Below, in pieces: positions 52,622-62,033 of a DNA stretch of 64,000 nucleotides (position 1 is the first letter of the stretch; each line of letters begins with the position of its first letter). Made by a program: the position numbers and the translations under genes. Below the pieces are notes generated by a model, which saw nothing but the letters and a program-made list of their open reading frames with translations, did no database searches and was not told where the DNA came from. Origin of the DNA: Bacillota bacterium. GTDB taxonomy: Bacteria; Bacillota; Clostridia; Lachnospirales; Lachnospiraceae. The stretch is taken from contig JAEZMV010000021.1 of NCBI GenBank assembly GCA_023414875.1, forward strand, positions 1-64,000, written 5' to 3'.

Positions 52622-52731
52622 ATTAATACACCTCCAAGGCGAATTCAAAAAACAAAAAATGTTATCTCATATTATAATATTTACATAAATGAGTGAGTCT
52701 ATACTTTCAGTTTTAGGCATTCATTGGATAT

Positions 52732-52765
52732 AAAAAGCAGCTTCAAATTGTGATTTGAAGCTGCA
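52732..52765 (-). terminator. Terminator of the HD-GYP gene
   Basis: GCAGCTTCAAAT pairs perfectly over 12 bp with ATTTGAAGCTGC (52738-52765, 4-nt loop). On the minus strand it is followed by TTTTTAT. It lies 75 bp past the stop. Confidence 0.92.
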
Positions 52766-52840
52766 GTTATTACATATCTCAATATTTTTTAAATATAAAA
52801 ATGATTAAAAAGATAAGAACAAAAATTTACATTGTATGAT

Positions 52841-54841
52841 CTAACCTATCCTCTGAATATCTGTAATTACATTTTCCGAGTAAATATCCTTCGCTCTTAA
52901 ATTGTAATATAAAGCTTCAAATTTATTACGATTTGCCATTAGTGTATCTATAATAACAGGGTCAAAGTGACTTCCCCTGCCTTCTTGAATTATTTGAAGT
53001 GAGGCCTCAAGTGAAAATGCTTCCTTATATGGTCTTTTACTGGTAAGTGCATCGAACACATCTGCGACAGCAACTATTCTGGCGCTCAAAGGTATTTCAT
53101 TACCCTTCTTTCCGAAAGGATACCCGGAGCCATCCCATTTTTCATGATGCCCTTCTGCAATTTCAATTCCTACTCCGAACAGACTTTTACCCTTTCTTTG
53201 CATATTTCGTTCTGCTGTTCTAAGTACATCCGCACCAAACGCTGTATGCTTTTTCATCTCCTGGAACTCCTCGGGCGTAAGCTTACCCTGTTTTAGTAGA
53301 ATTCCATCTAATATCCCTACCTTACCGATATCATGTAACGGGCTAAATTTCTCAATGAAATCGATATATTCAATATTGATTTCTTCTGTATAGATATTAT
53401 TATCGTATAATAACTGTGCAATCTCCCTGGAATAAATCGACATGCGGTCCATATGCTCACCGGTATCTTCATCTCGCGCCTCCGCTAGCTTTGCTAAGGC
53501 CAAAATACTACTGTAAAGAATGTCGCTGACCAGGATATTTTTATTTAAACTGATTGCTATACTATTTGCCAAGATGTGTAAAATTTTTATATGCTCCTGA
53601 TTATATACATTTTTATTCTTGCTGGAGAAGAATATAACGCCTACCGGCTCTCCGGATACATTAAGTGGTAGTGTGATGGAGGCTCGTACACCTGCCTCCA
53701 GCATAATCTTATTATAGAGCTTTATTGGACTGCCCTCACAATATTCCTCTAAGTCATTTATTATTCTTGCCTTTCCGGTTTGAAGCAGGTCTTTTAAACT
53801 GGTGTGTCCAATTGGCCATATTGATCCAAGCACCTTATCCGGCAGGCCAATTATCGTACCGTCCGAAACACCATAAGAGGCCTTTAACATGCTCCTATCC
53901 TCGCACATTAATGCTACTCCTATATAATTATAGGGTATAAAGGCTGTAAAGGTGCGATTAATAAATTGTAGCGTTTCCATAAAGGAAGCATTATTATTAA
54001 TATTCTCAATTAATGAGATCAGATTATTGGTCTTTAAAAACATAGTTCCAAACTCTGTCACGATGGGTGCTACCTTTTTTCTTGTAGGAAAGCTAGTCTT
54101 AACCGGATAATTCTCCAGTCCAATTTCCGCAATACCCCTGTATAACTCTGAAAATGGCTGTAATAAGAAACGCTGAAGCTGATACAGAGATGCAATAATA
54201 AATAGTAACAGCAGACCAATCAGAAAGTAAGTACTATATTCTATCACCTGATACTTGTTGACGAATTCTTTTAAAACTTGCTCCAATAACTGATCTGATA
54301 AATTAAGTAGCTCCAGGTTATTGTCATCGATAAAGGTTGTGGCCTTTGCTACTTCAGCATCGACCTGTTCGGCATTGATGATAACCTCTACGTTCATATC
54401 AAATTCTTTCCAAAGTGAATCTATCTCCATCAGATATTCGGAGGAGCTAATTTTTGAAGAATTAATATGAAGTCTTTCGGATTTATAATGGATACTATTA
54501 TTATGTATTTCCGTCAAGGTTGTAGAGAACTCATTTCTTGCTTGCATTAAACTATCCCGTATCTCAGATAATCGCCGGCTGATCTCATCTTCCGGCAAAT
54601 AAAATGAACCGGCTTCTAAATCTAAAAGTATTCCATACATGCGGTCTACATCCTTGCTGATCATCTGTGTATACATGCGCTGTTTTCCAAATACATTAAT
54701 TATTAAATTATCTTCCTGTTCCATTTTTTTATTCTTGTTTAATAAATAGATAAAACAAATTAGAATCAATATGATTGCTGTAATAATAATATAAATAATC
54801 TTTTTTGCCGGGCCTATGCCGGAATATCTCTTGTTTATCAA
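52841..54841 (-). CDS. HD-GYP c-di-GMP phosphodiesterase with PilJ-like sensor and GAF domain
   Basis: A 666-residue membrane protein. The order is: helix 1 (about 14-34), a PilJ-type extracellular sensor with VFGKQRMYTQMISKD, helix 2 (about 203-222), a HAMP-like linker, a GAF domain (about 285-435), and an HD-GYP domain. The latter has HD in SPLHDIGKVGI and HHEKWDGSGYPFG, so it should hydrolyse c-di-GMP. It starts with TTG at 54841, with AGGAGG 7 nt upstream. It could set the c-di-GMP level sensed by the EPS locus 5.4 kb away. Confidence 0.93.
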   Translation of the reverse strand: MINKRYSGIGPAKKIIYIIITAIILILICFIYLLNKNKKMEQEDNLIINVFGKQRMYTQMISKDVDRMYGILLDLEAGSFYLPEDEISRRLSEIRDSLMQARNEFSTTLTEIHNNSIHYKSERLHINSSKISSSEYLMEIDSLWKEFDMNVEVIINAEQVDAEVAKATTFIDDNNLELLNLSDQLLEQVLKEFVNKYQVIEYSTYFLIGLLLLFIIASLYQLQRFLLQPFSELYRGIAEIGLENYPVKTSFPTRKKVAPIVTEFGTMFLKTNNLISLIENINNNASFMETLQFINRTFTAFIPYNYIGVALMCEDRSMLKASYGVSDGTIIGLPDKVLGSIWPIGHTSLKDLLQTGKARIINDLEEYCEGSPIKLYNKIMLEAGVRASITLPLNVSGEPVGVIFFSSKNKNVYNQEHIKILHILANSIAISLNKNILVSDILYSSILALAKLAEARDEDTGEHMDRMSIYSREIAQLLYDNNIYTEEINIEYIDFIEKFSPLHDIGKVGILDGILLKQGKLTPEEFQEMKKHTAFGADVLRTAERNMQRKGKSLFGVGIEIAEGHHEKWDGSGYPFGKKGNEIPLSARIVAVADVFDALTSKRPYKEAFSLEASLQIIQEGRGSHFDPVIIDTLMANRNKFEALYYNLRAKDIYSENVITDIQRIG

Positions 54842-54990
54842 GTAGTAGCCTCCTACAAGTAAATCCAGTGCAATTATTCAGTCATGAAGGTTTTCTATGG
54901 TATTGTTACGTATTGTTACTATTTTAGTTTAGGTTAAAATCTCAAAGATGTCAATTATTTAGTAATTCAAGATTTTTGTTATAATTAAAA

Positions 54991-55019
54991 AATCACAAGG
55001 GGCTGTAGCTACAGCCCCT
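54991..55019 (-). terminator. Terminator of the pullulanase gene
   Basis: A perfect 22-bp palindrome (54998-55019, AGGGGCTGTAG / CTACAGCCCCT) with, on the minus strand, TGTGATTTTTT after it. It begins 9 bp after the stop codon. Confidence 0.9.
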
Positions 55020-55027
55020 CTCTTCAT

Positions 55028-57007
55028 CTACCTAATGCTTTGTAATACCGTAGCAGATATCGGCTCAACGGTAATCGTTCCACTATCGATAACTTCAAGT
55101 ATTTGAGTTCCGGCCCGGTTACCCTTAATGTATACATTCCACTGTCCTTCGGGAATATGAATCGTCTTATAATCACGATTAGAGTTATAAATAACACACA
55201 GCTGCCCCTCACTGGGATGAGATATCAAAAATGCCACGATGTTTGGTTCCACCCATTCATAAAACTTCAAATATGACCTGATTTCCTCAGCCTTTGTCAT
55301 CCTGAGTGCACGGTGATTTTTACGAAATGCAATCAATCCTTTATAATAATTGACAACCTCTTTATTGGTTGTACTCAGATCCCATTTCAGGCTGTTTACA
55401 GAATCCGAGGAACAGTAGCTGTTTTCATCAAATAAAGTTTTCTCTTCATTAATCGGCTTACTACGCAAGAATTCCTCCCCTGCCTGAAAAAACGGAATAC
55501 CCTGACAGGTTAGTATGATAGCAACTGCCAACAGGTTCATTCTGACACGGTCCTCCCTGCTTTCATAGGCGCAGGATAGTGTCAATTTGTCCCACAGAGT
55601 CAGATTATCATGCGCCGAGGTATAGTTGACCGTCTGGGTTGGTTCAGATGCCCACGGAGAGTTCGAATATAAAACCTTCCAATAATCAATACCCTTCTGC
55701 TGGGTGGCTGCTACAACTCCGAATTTGATTGTTTCTTCCAATCCATCCTTCCCGCTTACAAACCCCTTTTCAAAACCTGAAAACACACTTCCCTTGATTC
55801 CATCTCTAAGGCTATCGTTAAAAACCGATATTCCCGTATCCATGTTTTTAATATTTACCTTGAGCGCCCGTTCCCAATCAGGCAGGGGGGATAATCCGCT
55901 CGACCAACCTTCCCCATAGACGAGAATGCCGGCTTCTAACTGATTCAGAGCCTGTCTGAGTTCATTCATGGTTCGAATATCATGGATACCCATTAAATCA
56001 AAACGGAAACCATCGATATGATATTCCTTCACCCAATAGCACACTGAGTCAATAATAAATTTTCTCATCATCACCCGCTCCGAGGCAGTTTCATTCCCGC
56101 ACCCTGAAGCATTGGAATAACTGCCATCCTGAGTCAGTCGGTAATAATACCCGGGTACGATACGGTTAAAATACGATTCGCCACCCTCCATGGTATGATT
56201 ATATACTACATCCATAATGACACGAATACCCTTCTGATGCAGCGCGTAAACCATTTTCTTAAATTCCTTTACCCTTACTTCGCCATGATATGGATCAGTG
56301 GAGTAAGAGCCCTCCGGTACATTATAATTTTTCGGATCATAGCCCCAGTTATATTGGGGCTCTGAAAGCCTAGTCTCATCCACCGTCATATAGTCAAAGG
56401 TGGGAAGCAGATGAACATGCGTCACTCCCAGATCCTTCAAATAATCAATACCCGTTGGTTCCCCATATGAATTTTTTGTTCCTGTCTCCGTAAATGCCAG
56501 GTATTTACCTTTTTGCACGATTCCCGAACTTTGATCCGCAGAAAAATCACGAATATGAAGCTCATAAATAACTGCATCGGTAATCGCTAAAAAGGGTGGT
56601 TTTGGGTCCTCTAAAAATCCTTCCGGGTTCGTAGAGGTTAAATCGATTACCATACCTCGATAACCATTGACACCGACAGCCTTCGCATAGGGATCAACTG
56701 CTTCCTTTGACTCCCCGTCAACCGTTACAGTATAGGTATAGTAAACTCCGTTCCCATTTCCCTGATAAGTAGCCACCCAGGTTCCTAAATTATCCTTCGT
56801 CATGGGAATACTATGGAACAAATCATCCTCGTTACCTGTTCTATATAAATTTAAAATGACCTTCTCTGCTGTAGGGGCCCATACACGAAAATACGTATTT
56901 TCCTTTGTCCATACCGCTCCCAGGTCATCACCCTGATAATAATATGCTTCTTCAAATTCTTTTGTTGAAAAACACCTGGAATACTCAAGTAATTTATATT
57001 TTTCCAA
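55028..57007 (-). CDS. pulA: Type I pullulanase (glycogen/starch debranching)
   Basis: A 659-residue GH13 pullulanase. It has an N-terminal CBM48-like domain (FRVWAPTAEKVILNLY, about 38), the type I signature YNWGYDP (about 222), then the four GH13 regions: DVVYNH, GFRFDLMGIHD (nucleophile Asp), YGEGW (acid Glu) and TSAHDN. There is no signal peptide, so it should work in the cytoplasm on glycogen or imported dextrins. It starts with TTG at 57007 after CGGAGG. Its neighbours are not carbohydrate genes. Confidence 0.95.
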   Translation of the reverse strand: MEKYKLLEYSRCFSTKEFEEAYYYQGDDLGAVWTKENTYFRVWAPTAEKVILNLYRTGNEDDLFHSIPMTKDNLGTWVATYQGNGNGVYYTYTVTVDGESKEAVDPYAKAVGVNGYRGMVIDLTSTNPEGFLEDPKPPFLAITDAVIYELHIRDFSADQSSGIVQKGKYLAFTETGTKNSYGEPTGIDYLKDLGVTHVHLLPTFDYMTVDETRLSEPQYNWGYDPKNYNVPEGSYSTDPYHGEVRVKEFKKMVYALHQKGIRVIMDVVYNHTMEGGESYFNRIVPGYYYRLTQDGSYSNASGCGNETASERVMMRKFIIDSVCYWVKEYHIDGFRFDLMGIHDIRTMNELRQALNQLEAGILVYGEGWSSGLSPLPDWERALKVNIKNMDTGISVFNDSLRDGIKGSVFSGFEKGFVSGKDGLEETIKFGVVAATQQKGIDYWKVLYSNSPWASEPTQTVNYTSAHDNLTLWDKLTLSCAYESREDRVRMNLLAVAIILTCQGIPFFQAGEEFLRSKPINEEKTLFDENSYCSSDSVNSLKWDLSTTNKEVVNYYKGLIAFRKNHRALRMTKAEEIRSYLKFYEWVEPNIVAFLISHPSEGQLCVIYNSNRDYKTIHIPEGQWNVYIKGNRAGTQILEVIDSGTITVEPISATVLQSIR

Positions 57008-57189
57008 ATTAACCTCCGATCACCCGTCGATGCGGGGAATTAATTCTATTAATATTATGTTATTTACTACCATATTAAACATCAATTATTCCTTAATTAT
57101 TCATAAAAATTGAAAAATTAGTCTGATTGATATCTAGTATAAATTTCGCCAATAAAAATTATATCTAACCTACAATGGTTCCTGTAATA

Positions 57190-57258
57190 AAAAAGGTATC
57201 TTCATACACCGGTTTTAATAGCGATATGCTCATAACCAGTTTTAGAAAATACCTTTTC
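57190..57258 (-). terminator. Terminator of the beta-CASP nuclease gene
   Basis: AAAAAGGTAT (57190-57199) pairs with ATACCTTTT (57249-57257) and an inner segment also pairs. On the minus strand it ends ACCTTTTTTATT. It begins 28 bp after the stop. The remainder of 57008-57189 is AT-rich without features. Confidence 0.7.
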
Positions 57259-57285
57259 TTATATACTATATTATTCCAATCTACT

Positions 57286-58884
57286 CTATCGGTCCCATTT
57301 ATCACATAAAGAATTAATTTGTCCGATAAACTTTGCTAGATCTTTGTTTGTACCACCTTTATTATGTTGAATCACGGCTGCCAATCGTTTACCGGCAAGA
57401 ACCAAGCGTTCAAATACGGAACCGGCTTTTTCAGGCTCAGTCTTTGGCTCAACCGGTATTTTGCTTCCAACTTTTTCGCAGGCATTCTTCGCCAAGTCAT
57501 AAATAGTGCCGCTATAGGGTGCTAGCGCAGAATATCCTAAATCCTTGCTAATGAGTTCGGTAAAGAATTCGCATACCTGGTCATCTCCATGTACCACAAA
57601 AACCTTATCCGGTTTTTTCTCAAAGCCCTTTAGCCAACGAAGAAGTCCCTCTTGATCTGCGTGACCACTAACACCGGATAACCTTCTGATTTCAGCGCTT
57701 ACTTGTATGGTTTCACCAAACAGCTTAACCTCAGTAGCTCCGTCCAAGAGGATTCTGCCAAGGGTACCTACCGATTGGTGTCCTACAAATAAAACAGTAC
57801 TGTCCTCTCTCCATAGATTATGCTTTAGGTGGTGACGTATTCTTCCCGCATCACACATACCTGCTGCTGAAATGATTACCTTCGGTTCCTCATCAAAGTT
57901 AATTGCTTTAGATTCGTCTGCAGTAATCGAGGTCTTCAAACCCGGAAATGACAGCGGATTAATACCTTTATTAACCAACTCCATGGCTTCTGAATCAAAA
58001 TATCCGGTCATATATTCATGAAAGATTTGTGTCGCCTCCACTGCTAACGGGCTGTCTACATATACCTTGAAGTTTCCATGGCCCTTTACAAGTCCTTCAT
58101 CTTTAATTTTACGAATATAATACAGTAAGATCTGAGTCCTACCAACTGCAAAGGAGGGTATGACAACATTTCCACCCCTATCAAAGGTGGATTGGATAAT
58201 ACTTGTCAACTCACTTATATAATCAGGGCTTTCTCCATGATTACGATCTCCGTAGGTAGATTCCATTACCACATAATCAGCTTCCTTGATATACTGGGGA
58301 TCATTTATCAAGGGTTGATTCAAATTACCAATATCTCCTGAGAAAACCAGTTTCTTAGTTACCCCGTTTTCCGTAATCCAAAGTTCTATGCTGGCTGATC
58401 CGAGTAAATGTCCTACATCAGTAAAACGCACCACGATACCATCATAAAGTGTAAATTTCTCTGAATATTCATGGGGTACGAACATACGAATCGTAGCCAT
58501 CGCATCTTCCATATTATAAATCGGAACTGCAAGCTCATCACCGGCACGTTTACTCTTTCTGTTTTTCCATTCTGCTTCTGCTATTTGAATATGGGCACTG
58601 TCACGCAGCATAATATTACACAAAGAACTCGTTGCACCGGTAGAATGGATACTGCCACGAAAGCCCTGACTATAAAGTAGCGGAAGCTTACCAGAATGAT
58701 CCATGTGCGCATGTGTCAGAATGACAGCATCAATGTCAGCAGAGGTAACCGGAATTTCCTGGTTCTCAAAGGTATCCTTTCCCTGCTCCATACCGCAGTC
58801 AATCAAGATGTTTTTACCGCATGCTTCAAGAAAAAAGCAACTTCCGGTAACTTCATGGGTTGCACCTAAAAATGTTAACCTCAT
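57286..58884 (-). CDS. Metallo-beta-lactamase/beta-CASP RNA-processing nuclease
   Basis: A 532-residue protein of the CPSF73/YSH1-like class. Zinc ligands are seen in LTHAHMDHSGKLP (motif 2), DVGHLLGSASIELW (motif 3), FSGDIG (motif 4), and the beta-CASP motifs (ISAAGMCDAGRIRHHL and VSGHADQEGLL). It likely cuts RNA with a role in mRNA turnover or processing. The C-terminal 80 residues are a Lys-rich helical extension (VFERLVLAGKRLAAVIQHNK). SD GGAGGAG precedes the ATG. It is not RNase J, which is longer and contains a different C-terminal domain. Confidence 0.88.
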   Translation of the reverse strand: MRLTFLGATHEVTGSCFFLEACGKNILIDCGMEQGKDTFENQEIPVTSADIDAVILTHAHMDHSGKLPLLYSQGFRGSIHSTGATSSLCNIMLRDSAHIQIAEAEWKNRKSKRAGDELAVPIYNMEDAMATIRMFVPHEYSEKFTLYDGIVVRFTDVGHLLGSASIELWITENGVTKKLVFSGDIGNLNQPLINDPQYIKEADYVVMESTYGDRNHGESPDYISELTSIIQSTFDRGGNVVIPSFAVGRTQILLYYIRKIKDEGLVKGHGNFKVYVDSPLAVEATQIFHEYMTGYFDSEAMELVNKGINPLSFPGLKTSITADESKAINFDEEPKVIISAAGMCDAGRIRHHLKHNLWREDSTVLFVGHQSVGTLGRILLDGATEVKLFGETIQVSAEIRRLSGVSGHADQEGLLRWLKGFEKKPDKVFVVHGDDQVCEFFTELISKDLGYSALAPYSGTIYDLAKNACEKVGSKIPVEPKTEPEKAGSVFERLVLAGKRLAAVIQHNKGGTNKDLAKFIGQINSLCDKWDR

Positions 58885-59033
58885 TCAAACTCCTCCTCTT
58901 GGGTATCTATATTCTTTATAATCAACAACTAATTAATTCTACAAAATCAAGTATTCTCCTTCTATTCTTTACGTTTATAGCAGCTTAATACAACCTTCCT
59001 AAAGTTTATCATATGAGTTTTATAGTTTCAACC

Positions 59034-59744
59034 CTATTTGCGTTTCATACTCCTAATTATTTCCTTCATGTTTTGATCAATGCGCAGGGATTCTGTAATC
59101 TTTTGCAATGTCTTGTTATATGTAAAATCATCTAAATCATTCTTATACAGATATTCCATCGTAATTTCCGGGAGGTTCACATAATACATCGACAACACCC
59201 AAGCCACTGCCATCTTGACATAATATCCCTCATGATTTATCCGATCAAAGTGGGCGAATGCTAAAGGAGCATATTCTTTAGAAAGATAATATAACAGCAT
59301 AACGACTCCAAATCGAATCTCATATTCCTGCTCTGATTCCAGATACGTCTGGATAAATTCCCAAACTCGCTCCATATTGATTTTGGTTATCTTAAGACCT
59401 CCACAAAAACCATCACATACCGGCCAGCAATCTATCTTCGGTATAAAATTTCTTGTCAGCTTCAGTACCTCCTCGATATCCGCATTACAGTAACCAATTA
59501 CCATACCTTGAAGCATGACTTCCTCCATGGAATCCTCTTTGGCCTGTAAAAGGTAAGTTCTCCAATCCCCTTTTACGATCTTTTTTGCTATTTTCCTAAG
59601 AAGAGGGATTCTGACTCCCAGTATATTGTCCTTTCCGGGCGTTAAGGAGGAGGAAAATATACGATACTTTTCCTCCGCCAATTCCTCTAATTGTTCTCTT
59701 ATTGTTAATTCCACCCCAAGCACCCTTCTTTCGTTATACTCCAT
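59034..59744 (-). CDS. AlkD-like DNA alkylation repair protein
   Basis: A 236-residue all-helical HEAT-repeat protein of the AlkC/AlkD family of DNA glycosylases, which remove alkylated bases. The conserved start of the fold (FSSSLTPGKDNILGVRIPLL, then RKIAKKIVKGDWRTYL) and CDGFCGGLK...WEFIQ are present. I place the start at the ATG at 59744, which overlaps the end of the Crp gene; a GTG at 59714 after AGAAGG would give a protein beginning near ELTIREQLEELAEEKY and is equally plausible. It is translationally coupled with the Crp-type regulator. Confidence 0.8.
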   Translation of the reverse strand: MEYNERRVLGVELTIREQLEELAEEKYRIFSSSLTPGKDNILGVRIPLLRKIAKKIVKGDWRTYLLQAKEDSMEEVMLQGMVIGYCNADIEEVLKLTRNFIPKIDCWPVCDGFCGGLKITKINMERVWEFIQTYLESEQEYEIRFGVVMLLYYLSKEYAPLAFAHFDRINHEGYYVKMAVAWVLSMYYVNLPEITMEYLYKNDLDDFTYNKTLQKITESLRIDQNMKEIIRSMKRK

Positions 59745-60417
59745 CAATCAGCTGTCCTAATTTTGTAGGATTAATAATTTCTATTGTCCCTCGATTTACG
59801 GATACCAAACCTTCATTTTGAAAATATTTTAACATTCGGCTGACCACCTCTCTGGCGGTTCCCAGATGGTTTGCAATCTTTTCGTGCGTTATCTCCAAGG
59901 TATTGGAAGCCTCTATTGCGGATTGCTCCAACAAGAAATTAGCCAGTCGTTTATCAAAGCTCATAAACAGCGCCTGCTCCATAATCCACATAACCTCTGT
60001 AAAACGTGAAGCCATTAGATTATTAGTAAATACCTGAACCTGCAGGGATTCGCCTGAAAGCCTTCTAAAAATTGAAGTAGGTATGAGGTAAGTCTCGGTT
60101 TCCTTCTCAACCTCGATATAAATATCAAAAACTATGTTTTTCATAATACAGGCAGCCGAGAAAATACATACATCCCTATCAAACAAACGGTATAAGGTAA
60201 TCTCTTTTCCGTTCTCCGATATGATATAAACACGTACCTGTCCCTTATGAATTAAGAAAAGCCCCGAACAATGATCGGAATTGCCATGCATTGTTTCTCC
60301 TGTATGAAAATGTTTTTTTTCAATGACCGGAATAAGATCCTTTCGTTGATAATCCGACAAATCCTTCCAGAAGCTTAAGGTATCCTGTAAAAAAGCTAAA
60401 TCTTTCTGATCTATCAA
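59734..60417 (-). CDS. Crp/Fnr family transcriptional regulator
   Basis: A 227-residue regulator with an N-terminal cyclic-nucleotide-type sensor barrel (FHTGETMHGNSDHCSGLFLI, HKGQVRVYIISENGKEITLY) and a C-terminal winged helix (EITHEKIANHLGTAREVVSR, MLKYFQNEGLVSVNRGTIEI). No N-terminal cysteine cluster, as in Fnr, is present. The family often controls anaerobic or oxidative-stress genes, and desulfoferrodoxin and thioredoxin lie upstream. I favour the TTG start at 60417, with GGAG eight bases before it; the open frame reaches 60549, through the terminator of the upstream gene, so longer forms are unlikely. Confidence 0.85.
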   Translation of the reverse strand: MIDQKDLAFLQDTLSFWKDLSDYQRKDLIPVIEKKHFHTGETMHGNSDHCSGLFLIHKGQVRVYIISENGKEITLYRLFDRDVCIFSAACIMKNIVFDIYIEVEKETETYLIPTSIFRRLSGESLQVQVFTNNLMASRFTEVMWIMEQALFMSFDKRLANFLLEQSAIEASNTLEITHEKIANHLGTAREVVSRMLKYFQNEGLVSVNRGTIEIINPTKLGQLIDGV

Positions 60418-60496
60418 GCTGTTCACTCCAATCGATATACTTTTATTGTGTAATGAAATTGACACCCTACAATGTAAGCTATTGCTGCAGATCAAA

Positions 60497-60557
60497 AAAA
60501 ATGCATGCAGGCTCCAAGTAGTTATTATCCACTGTATCAGCGCATGCATGCATTTTT
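60497..60557 (-). terminator. Terminator of the desulfoferrodoxin gene
   Basis: AAAAATGCATGCA (60497-60509) pairs perfectly over 13 bp with TGCATGCATTTTT (60545-60557); on the minus strand the stem is followed by further T residues and G. It begins 6 bp after the stop codon of the desulfoferrodoxin gene. The loop is 35 nt. Confidence 0.8.
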
Positions 60558-60562
60558 AATCC

Positions 60563-60946
60563 CTATATTTCAGTTTTCCACAATCCATGGATATTACAAT
60601 ATTCATATACGGCTACCACTTCATCATTGTCAAGAGCAAATACTGCCTTTGGTTCTTCTCCTGGAGCCAGACATTTGCGTTGTCCGCCGTTCTTTGTCTG
60701 AAGATAAATCCATTGAATATAGTGCTTCTCTTCCATCGGATGAGCGACACTTCCAACTTCAACTAAAACTGTGTTTTCAACAACAGACACTACCGGTACA
60801 TGTTTTTCTTTGGATGCATCTACGGTGTTTGCTACCATTTCTTCCATCTCTTCACCACAGCATACAACCGGGACACCTGAGCTGTGAATCATACCAATGA
60901 TATTTCCGCAATGCTTACATCTGTAGAATTTGTGATCTTTACACAT
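60563..60946 (-). CDS. dfx: Desulfoferrodoxin (superoxide reductase)
   Basis: A 127-residue two-iron superoxide reductase. The desulforedoxin domain has four cysteines (YRCKHCGN and VVCCGEEM). The catalytic centre II has its ligands in KHVPVV, AHPMEEKHYIQW and the terminal YCNIHGLW (Cys and His). It reduces superoxide to hydrogen peroxide without making oxygen, a typical anaerobe defence. I start at the second ATG (60946), which is eight bases after AGGAG; the first is only two bases from it. Confidence 0.95.
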   Translation of the reverse strand: MCKDHKFYRCKHCGNIIGMIHSSGVPVVCCGEEMEEMVANTVDASKEKHVPVVSVVENTVLVEVGSVAHPMEEKHYIQWIYLQTKNGGQRKCLAPGEEPKAVFALDNDEVVAVYEYCNIHGLWKTEI

Positions 60947-61075
60947 AGGCATTTCTCCTTTTTATAGAAATTAATATTTGATAATTGCTAATATTCAGTC
61001 CTATTTACTCGTATTACAATTATCAAAACATAATTAAGAAATTCGTATATTCCTAATTAATATATATAGTATACA

Positions 61076-61390
61076 TTAAACTTCTAACATTCTCAAGATA
61101 TCTTTTTTTGGTCTTACTCCGACAGCGGTTGCTGATATTTTTCCATCCTTTACTACCATCAAAGTTGGTATGCTCATAACTCTATACTTAGAAGCGAGCT
61201 CTGACTCTTCATCTATATTAATTTTTCCAACCTTAGCAATACCTTTTACCTCATCGGCAATCTCCTCTACCGTTGGTGATACCATACGGCAAGGGCCACA
61301 CCAGGATGCCCAGAAATCAAGCAGTACGGGCTCCTTTGAATTTAATACTTCCTGATCAAAATTATGTTTTGTTATTTTTATCGCAGCCAT
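61076..61390 (-). CDS. trxA: Thioredoxin
   Basis: A 104-residue thioredoxin of standard size. It has the active site WASWCGPCRM, the conserved cis-Pro (SIPTLMVV) and the ending GVRPKKDILRMLEV. It reduces disulphides in the cytoplasm. I start at the ATG at 61390 after GGAGG; the frame to 61423 covers the SD. It stands next to desulfoferrodoxin, fitting an oxidative-stress neighbourhood. Confidence 0.96.
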   Translation of the reverse strand: MAAIKITKHNFDQEVLNSKEPVLLDFWASWCGPCRMVSPTVEEIADEVKGIAKVGKINIDEESELASKYRVMSIPTLMVVKDGKISATAVGVRPKKDILRMLEV

Positions 61391-61725
61391 ATTTTTCCTC
61401 CATTCCGCCGCCAGTGACGACATAACTATAGAATATTACATTTATTTTATAGGCTTACTATACCACAATATGTAAAATACTTCTGTGATGTTATCACCAT
61501 ACTTAAACTATTTCTGAATCGTGAAAAATATAGCATGATTCCATGCAATATTATAGCTGTGAAACTGTATTATGTTAAAATAAATAAATATTAGTCAATT
61601 CTATAGGGCTAACGAACAAATGCTACCTCATAAAAAACGGTCATACCCGGTTGTTAAAAATAATATTTGGTTTTGCAGTCATTTTGATTGGGTTTGAAAT
61701 TCTGTTGAGGGAAAAACAGTAGAAT

Positions 61726-62006
61726 CGGTGCCCTCAAAAACTAGAATGTTTATCACATTAAATAATTAAAATAATAGCGTGAGTATTATTTATCCATAAG
61801 GAGACCGTTTGCCGCCATCGGTACTTAGGTTGTGGCAATGATTTTATTGCCACAGCCTTATGTACCGTTATGAGAAAAGTCATTAAGTTGAGTTCTTAAC
61901 TTAATGACTATGCAACGAGTGAAAACGTGTCTCTGATGGATAATAATACACACGCTATTTTATATTCCTAGCAAGTGATAAACATCACTAATATTAAAGG
62001 GCACCG
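61726..62006. repeat. 281-bp branched near-palindromic element
   Basis: CGGTGCCCT (61726-61734) pairs with AGGGCACCG (61998-62006); then ATGTTTATCAC (61746-61756) with GTGATAAACAT (61975-61985); AATAGCGTG (61773-61781) with CACGCTATT (61951-61959); GTATTATT and ATCCAT with ATGGATAATAATAC (61936-61949); GAGAC (61801-61805) with GTCTC (61929-61933). Inside are two side hairpins: P2 (61819-61867, CGGTAC...GTACCG with TGTGGCAAT/ATTGCCACA) and P3 (AGTCATTAAGTT 61878-61889 with AACTTAATGACT 61898-61909). There is no ORF. The rest of 61391-61725 is AT-rich without features I can name. Confidence 0.85.
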
Positions 62007-62033
62007 TAATATTCTTTTACATAATCCACCTTA

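Noticed and set aside
60418..60549. Longer N-terminus for the Crp/Fnr regulator
   Set aside because: It would extend through the desulfoferrodoxin terminator and gives a non-family sequence; a TTG with SD at 60417 fits better.
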